From CAIVPM01 sp964477265 (GTDB lineage: Bacteria; Bacteroidota; Bacteroidia; Chitinophagales; Chitinophagaceae): a DNA stretch of 64,000 nt. The notes beneath the pieces are model-generated. The model was not told the DNA's origin, did no database searches, and worked only from the letters and a program-made list of their open reading frames with translations. Below, one piece after another: positions 59,408-64,000 of this stretch (its first letter is position 1; each line of letters starts with the position of its first letter). Both the position numbers and the translations under genes were made by a program. The DNA is taken from contig CAYZDJ010000009.1 of NCBI GenBank assembly GCA_964477265.1, forward strand, positions 1 through 64,000. The letters are read 5' to 3'.

Positions 59408-62400
59408 ATGAATGTTTTATCAAATAAATCATTAAAAAAGGTTTTGGCTCTACTCCTATTCCTTTCACTTTTTTCATCTCAAAATTTTGCCCAGCAACGT
59501 GTTAAAAAAGTTGTTATGCAAGCCTTTTGGTGGGACTATTGGAATAATAATTTTCGCTTTAAATGGGCAGATTATCTAGCAGAATTAGCACCACGTTTAA
59601 AAGCTATTGGCGTAGATGCAATCTGGATTCCACCAAACTACAAAAATGATGGACCAGGCAGTGTTGGTTATAGCCCATTTGACCAATATGATTTGGGAGA
59701 TAAAAACCAAAAAGGTGAAACTCTTAGCGACACTGTGCGTACAAGAAGTGGCAATAAGGATGAACTATTAAGAATGATTGCCATCATGCATGCAAATGGT
59801 ATTGAGGTAATACAAGATGTTGTTTTAAACCATCAGGCAGGTGCAGGAAACAGAGGTGGTGGTGGTGGTAGAGATTATACTGCTGCTTCTATGCCATATC
59901 AAGACAACGCATCTAACTACTATAAAAATTTTAGATATGTGTGTTATAGCACACCACATTTAGATACAAGTGCTGCCGATTATTGGACACGAAAAGGAAG
60001 ATGGAGTAAAAATTTGCATAATTTTTATCCGAATATGAATAACAATGCTGTTAATACAAATAGCATTAATACTGCTTATTTTGGCCCAGACATGGCCTAT
60101 GAAAGCAATAGTATTGGATTAAGCACAAATATTCCAACATCTGGATCAGTAACAATTGGAGGAGTTACTAAACCATATTTTAATGCTGCACAATCAAGCA
60201 ATTATATGGCTCAGGGTGCAAAAGACTGGATTATGTGGTATAAAAAGCAAACTGGTGCAGATGGTTTTAGATGGGATGCTGTAAAGCATTTTGGCTTTGA
60301 TGTGCAACGCGATTTAACCTATGCCTTAAAATACCAAAGTGGTTTTGCAAATGGCGGTAATAGCATGTTTAATGTAGGCGAATGGGTAGGTACACAAAGT
60401 GAAGTTGACTATTATGTGAGCCAATTGGTAAAATCTGGAACGCCAACAGAAAGTGGTGTAGCAGATGAACAAATGAGTGGTGGTTTTGACTTTGGCTTAA
60501 GGGGCTATGGCTCTGGTGGTGGCATTTATTCAATGGTTTTAAATGGGGGTAGTTTTGATATGCAAACATTGCCAGGTGCACAACAAAGCACAAGGTATTT
60601 TGATTATCCAAATGGAACAAGAATTTATAAAACTGTGCCATTTGTAAACAGCCACGATACTTATAGACCCAACTTTACAACTAATGGTAATTATTCTCAG
60701 GCATTAGGCAATACAGCAGGTTGGAATACAGGACAAGAATTAGGAGGTAATGGACAACATATTGACCCACGCGAACCACGCTTTGCAGCAGCAAATGCAG
60801 TAATATCAGCTGTTGATGGCAATCCTTGTTTTTTTATTGAAGATGTTTTTGATTATTTTAGCTTAAACAAAAGATGGTCTCATTTACCTGCAAATGCAGA
60901 TAGCTTGCCATTAAGAAAAGATGTTGTAAATATTATGCAATGCCATCAAAAACTTTCTTTTAAAGATGGAGACTATGGTGTACCTACAGCACAAACTGGC
61001 ACATCTGCACCATTTTATCAAGTAGGTTCAAGTGGCGACCATATTGTATTTGAGAGAACAGGAAAGGCCCTAATTGGCATTACAGATGCATATTCATCTG
61101 TAAACAACAATACTGCAGACCAGCAAGTTTGGGTTACATGTAATACAGCATGGACTCCAGGAACAATTTTATACGATTATTCAGGTGCTCATGGTGTTGC
61201 TGGTTCTACAATTCAAAGTGACAGAAGGGTGCTTATTAAAACTGCTCCTTGTGGTCACACTATTTCTGGTGTATATGGGCATGGTTACTCTATTTGGGCT
61301 CCATACCCTAATGGCACACCTGCAAGCGTGAATGACTTATATAATCATATTGCAACATACGTACAACCACGTGCAACAACAACGCAACAAGAATGGGAAA
61401 TGGCAGATGACTTAGGTGATAGTCATTGTGCAAGCTTAGGACAAGGTGGGCAATTGCCTGCAAATAGCACTAATCAACGTGTTGCAGGGAAAATATTTGT
61501 TCAAAGTGGAACTACTGTTGCTTACTATTTAAAACCTTCTGTTGATAATACAAATATTTCAATTTCATTGTGGGATTTATATGGTAACAAACTTAGCGAA
61601 GCAAGTGGAAACAGCACTGCTGCATCTCCAATTAGTGCAAGCTATAATGCCACATATACTGGATGGATTACTATTAAAGTAAGGAATGCAGATGCTAATC
61701 AACCAGCACAAAAAGCCTGGGCAAATGTTACTTATACAGCACCTACAACAATTAATACAAGAGATACTGCAAACTCAGCTACAACAAGGGTTTCAATATG
61801 GACATCAAATAAAGGAACGAGCGATATTACAGATTGTGGCAACTGGGAAGAAGGTATTGTTCCAAATGTAAATTCAGTAGTTATTGTTCCTTCATATGCA
61901 ATGAAAAAAGCAAACTTTCCTAATGGTTTTGAAGGAAGAATTATTACAGCAAGCAAAAAGCTGGTTAAAAATGTAAATGTTAATATTCTTAGCTCAGGAA
62001 CAAGCTATACATCTGCAAGCAGCATTGCTGATGGAAGTTATACTGCAAGCAGTTTTATTCCAAAAAACAATTACACATTAAAACCTTCAAAAAACAACGA
62101 TGTAGCAAAAGCAAATGGTGTTAACGCCACTGATGTATTATTTGTTCAACGCCACATTTTAAATACTACAAAACTTAACAACGCGTATAAAATAATAGCT
62201 GCCGATGTTGATGGTAATAAGATAATAAATGCAACTGATGTTCTAAGGATTAAGCGTTTAATATTGGGCACTGATACCACTTTTACCAAAACAGTTAATG
62301 CAGTAAAAATTGACAGGCTTTGGGAATTTGTTGATAGCAGTTATGTATTTCCTGATACCACAAACCCATTTCCATTTAAAGACAGCATTAGTATTTCTAC

Positions 62401-63148
62401 AAACCTTAACACAGTAAAAGGCAATCAAACATTTATTGGCGTTAAGTTGGGTGATGTAAATGATAACTGGATTGCTACAACAGCAAAAGGTGTTGCAAAA
62501 GAACATTTGCAATTATTGTATGAAGAACAAAATGTTGGCAACAATGTACAGTTAAATGTGACTTCGTTAAACTTTACCAACATAGCTGCAATGCAATACA
62601 CGCTTCATTTTGATAATACTAAATATGAATTTGCAGGTATAGAAAACAATAAACTTAATATTGACTTTAATACTGCAAAAGCAAGCACTACAGGCAATAT
62701 AGGTATGCTATGGACAGATAAAAATGCTGAAGCTAAAACCTACACTAAAGAAGATATTTTATTTAGCATTATATTAAAACCTAAAAAATCAGGTATTAAT
62801 AATGTGGATGTAACTATCAATAACGACATTGCAGACGTTGCGGCTTGGGATAATAAATTGAATGTGCAACAAATCAGCTTGTCAAAAAAACAAACTGCAA
62901 GCGATAAACAAATTATAAAAAGCGATTTACTTCTTTATCCAAACCCAGCTACTACTGCTGTAAATATTGTTACTAATAATGCAAAACAAATTTTGATTAA
63001 GGATTATTTAGGCAGAACAGTAAAAGCAATAAACAACCCAAAACAGTTTGAAACAATCAATACAAAAGCCCTTGCAAGAGGAGTATTTATGATACAAGTA
63101 ACCTTGCAAAATGGCAATTTAACAAATGAAAAACTAGTAGTAGAATAG
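59408..63148 (+). CDS. Secreted alpha-amylase (GH13) with dockerin-like module and type A T9SS sorting domain (1246 aa)
   Basis: A signal peptide (about 1-29) is followed by the GH13 catalytic barrel (about 35-520): DVVLNHQ (region I), GFRWDAVKH (region II, nucleophile Asp), FNVGEWVG (region III, acid/base Glu) and FVNSHD (region IV). Beta-sandwich domains follow. Residues about 895-955 form a dockerin type I pair (GVNATDVLFVQRHIL; DVDGNKIINATDVLRIKRLI). Then comes a cohesin-like beta domain (MQYTLHFDNTKYEFAG), and the last 80 residues are a type A sorting domain (YPNPATTAVNIV...KLVVE). It hydrolyses starch outside the cell. It is divergent from the LytTR pair. Confidence 0.92.
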   Translation: MNVLSNKSLKKVLALLLFLSLFSSQNFAQQRVKKVVMQAFWWDYWNNNFRFKWADYLAELAPRLKAIGVDAIWIPPNYKNDGPGSVGYSPFDQYDLGDKNQKGETLSDTVRTRSGNKDELLRMIAIMHANGIEVIQDVVLNHQAGAGNRGGGGGRDYTAASMPYQDNASNYYKNFRYVCYSTPHLDTSAADYWTRKGRWSKNLHNFYPNMNNNAVNTNSINTAYFGPDMAYESNSIGLSTNIPTSGSVTIGGVTKPYFNAAQSSNYMAQGAKDWIMWYKKQTGADGFRWDAVKHFGFDVQRDLTYALKYQSGFANGGNSMFNVGEWVGTQSEVDYYVSQLVKSGTPTESGVADEQMSGGFDFGLRGYGSGGGIYSMVLNGGSFDMQTLPGAQQSTRYFDYPNGTRIYKTVPFVNSHDTYRPNFTTNGNYSQALGNTAGWNTGQELGGNGQHIDPREPRFAAANAVISAVDGNPCFFIEDVFDYFSLNKRWSHLPANADSLPLRKDVVNIMQCHQKLSFKDGDYGVPTAQTGTSAPFYQVGSSGDHIVFERTGKALIGITDAYSSVNNNTADQQVWVTCNTAWTPGTILYDYSGAHGVAGSTIQSDRRVLIKTAPCGHTISGVYGHGYSIWAPYPNGTPASVNDLYNHIATYVQPRATTTQQEWEMADDLGDSHCASLGQGGQLPANSTNQRVAGKIFVQSGTTVAYYLKPSVDNTNISISLWDLYGNKLSEASGNSTAASPISASYNATYTGWITIKVRNADANQPAQKAWANVTYTAPTTINTRDTANSATTRVSIWTSNKGTSDITDCGNWEEGIVPNVNSVVIVPSYAMKKANFPNGFEGRIITASKKLVKNVNVNILSSGTSYTSASSIADGSYTASSFIPKNNYTLKPSKNNDVAKANGVNATDVLFVQRHILNTTKLNNAYKIIAADVDGNKIINATDVLRIKRLILGTDTTFTKTVNAVKIDRLWEFVDSSYVFPDTTNPFPFKDSISISTNLNTVKGNQTFIGVKLGDVNDNWIATTAKGVAKEHLQLLYEEQNVGNNVQLNVTSLNFTNIAAMQYTLHFDNTKYEFAGIENNKLNIDFNTAKASTTGNIGMLWTDKNAEAKTYTKEDILFSIILKPKKSGINNVDVTINNDIADVAAWDNKLNVQQISLSKKQTASDKQIIKSDLLLYPNPATTAVNIVTNNAKQILIKDYLGRTVKAINNPKQFETINTKALARGVFMIQVTLQNGNLTNEKLVVE

Positions 63149-63178
63149 CTACTATATAATATAAAAATAGTTTTAACT

Positions 63179-63209
63179 AAAGCCCTGAAGCATAATGCTT
63201 CAGGGCTTT
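63179..63209 (+). terminator. Terminator of the alpha-amylase gene
   Basis: AAAGCCCTGAAGCAT and ATGCTTCAGGGCTTT form a perfect 15-bp stem with a one-base loop (larger once the end pairs open), followed by TAGTT. It lies 30 bases past the stop. Confidence 0.85.
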
Positions 63210-63535
63210 TAGTTAACAGTGGTCTTAAAAAAATATAGAATTACCGATGCATTAAAATTAATTGCACCCAGTAAAACAAAGAAGTAATTTTCTTCATTTT
63301 TTAATTAAATATTACGTTGTTTTAAATTATTTTAAACACAGAAGCTACAAAGCATTTCACAGAGAGAACAGAGATATATCATAAACGCTCAGCAATCTCT
63401 GTGTTTCTTTAACCCAGTTACGCTGTGGTAAAATCTCTAAAGCATTTAGAGCTAAAACTTCCATCTGCATTTAAAATAAAGAAAGCCAACCTTAAAAGGT
63501 TGGCTTTAATAAATAATTCTTATTTCATTAAATAT
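63210..63535. other. Noncoding gap with a CAGAGA/TCTCTG dispersed-type repeat
   Basis: The gap between convergent genes holds an imperfect inverted repeat: TTTCACAGAGAGAACAGAGA near 63355 and AATCTCTGTGTTTCTTTAAC near 63392. Repeats of this ACAGAGA/TCTCTGT type are familiar as dispersed sequences in Bacteroidota (recollection). No gene is seen. Confidence 0.5.
63482..63507 (-). terminator. Terminator of the right-edge T9SS gene
   Basis: AAAGCCAACCTT and AAGGTTGGCTTT form a 12-bp stem with an AA loop, flanked by A/T runs; it is 29 bases past the minus-strand stop at 63536. Confidence 0.8.
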
Positions 63536-64000
63536 TTACTTTATCAGTACTGTAGTACCCTTTAAAAAAATCTCCTTCCCAGTTTCTTTATCAGTATAAA
63601 CCAAAGTCCATACATAAGTGCCTGCTGGTTGTGCTACCCTTAAATAATTTTTTCCATTCCATTTACTACCTTCAGTAAATGATTCAAACATTAAAGTGCC
63701 ACCACGATTGTAAACCCTGAAATTAAACTTACTGGCTTTATATGTGTTAAGTGGGTATAAATAATCATTTAATCCATCACCATTGGGTGTAAATGCAGTT
63801 GGCACCTGTATTAAACAATTAGAAGTAATTTTTAAAGTTTGATATAATGTATCGTAGCATGGCACTGCATTTCCTACAATAAGCGATGCAGTAGTTGTAT
63901 AATAATTATCGCCTGTAAGCATTGTGTTTCCCGTGTTTGGATTAACTCTATCTGTTGGCACTGGATAATTTTGCTGAGCAGGATTAGGATTATTGTTTAT
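63536..64000 (-). CDS. C-terminal part of a type B T9SS surface protein (partial, runs off the right edge)
   Basis: The frame is open to base 64000. The visible 154 residues end in the gliding-motility-associated C-terminal domain: VPTAFTPNGDGLNDYLYP, FNFRVYNRGGTLMFES, GTYVWTLVYTD and a final GTTVLIK. It is the same domain family as in the 881-aa protein at 51579-54224. Upstream domains are not visible. Confidence 0.85.
   Translation of the reverse strand: MNNNPNPAQQNYPVPTDRVNPNTGNTMLTGDNYYTTTASLIVGNAVPCYDTLYQTLKITSNCLIQVPTAFTPNGDGLNDYLYPLNTYKASKFNFRVYNRGGTLMFESFTEGSKWNGKNYLRVAQPAGTYVWTLVYTDKETGKEIFLKGTTVLIK

Noticed and set aside
1..64000. CRISPR arrays, rRNA genes and IS elements
   Set aside because: No regularly spaced repeats with unique spacers, no rRNA sequence and no transposase gene were seen; the only recombinases are the tyrosine and serine enzymes described.

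Overview
The window comes from a low-GC member of the Bacteroidota, most likely of the Chitinophagales type. Evidence: type IX secretion sorting domains (types A and B), a DES-like sphingolipid desaturase, a LytTR two-component pair, DUF6443 RHS proteins, and promoters of the Bacteroidota form TTTG-N19-TAnnTTTG. Bases 1 to about 34,870 are accessory DNA. From the tRNA-Arg and dnaE (about 34,840) onward the gene content is ordinary chromosome.

Bases 1-13,410: a one-direction (minus strand) run of about 18 genes that reads like the late region of a tailless, membrane-containing virus or virus-derived element. In transcription order it holds an unknown protein, a small HTH protein, small membrane proteins, a LEA14/WHy-like protein, a transglutaminase-like cysteine protein, a membrane protein with glycine-rich segments, four beta-rich candidate virion proteins, a coiled-coil protein, a membrane-anchored protein with two annexin-type repeats, a peptidoglycan-binding protein, an L,D-transpeptidase-like endolysin, a cluster of small lysis-type membrane proteins and, running off the left edge, a giant RadC(JAMM)-N6-adenine methylase protein with the start of a Strawberry-notch helicase. 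No terminase, portal, tail or packaging ATPase is visible. About 1.08 kb of AT-rich noncoding DNA (13,411-14,493) lies upstream.

Bases 14,494-31,430: a polymorphic RHS toxin locus. An outer-membrane-type protein, an SpvB/TcdB-like partner and a complete DUF6443-RHS protein (tip with an HEXXGH zincin motif) are followed by the complete protein's probable immunity gene. Then come three orphan RHS tips with probable immunity genes on the opposite strand; one tip is caspase-like. Each orphan starts at the same YYPFGLxMNGI core sequence as the complete gene but inverted, and the array is studded with imperfect palindromic repeats and broken pieces. A tyrosine recombinase gene borders the array. 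Recombination between the inverted cores would swap the toxin tip and immunity gene together.

Bases 31,500-34,910: an XRE/ImmA-like regulator with a degenerate zinc motif, a second small HTH protein, a small unknown protein and a large serine recombinase. The recombinase frame runs through the terminator and into the 3' end of tRNA-Arg, marking one edge of the integrated element. The two small HTH genes and matching upstream boxes with 20-bp-period repeats link 12.4-13.5 kb with 32.9 kb, so all 34.8 kb may be one element with the RHS locus as cargo.

Bases 35,000-64,000: host genes. These are dnaE, a B12-type radical SAM protein, lipoproteins, a sphingolipid desaturase, a sugar MFS transporter with ROK kinase, accA-dapA-DUF1648, tRNA-Asp, a GT2-GT87-deacetylase operon, a large T9SS type B surface protein, DUF3500-HupE, a LytS/LytTR pair, a secreted alpha-amylase with dockerin and T9SS domains, and the C-terminal part of another type B T9SS protein at the right edge.
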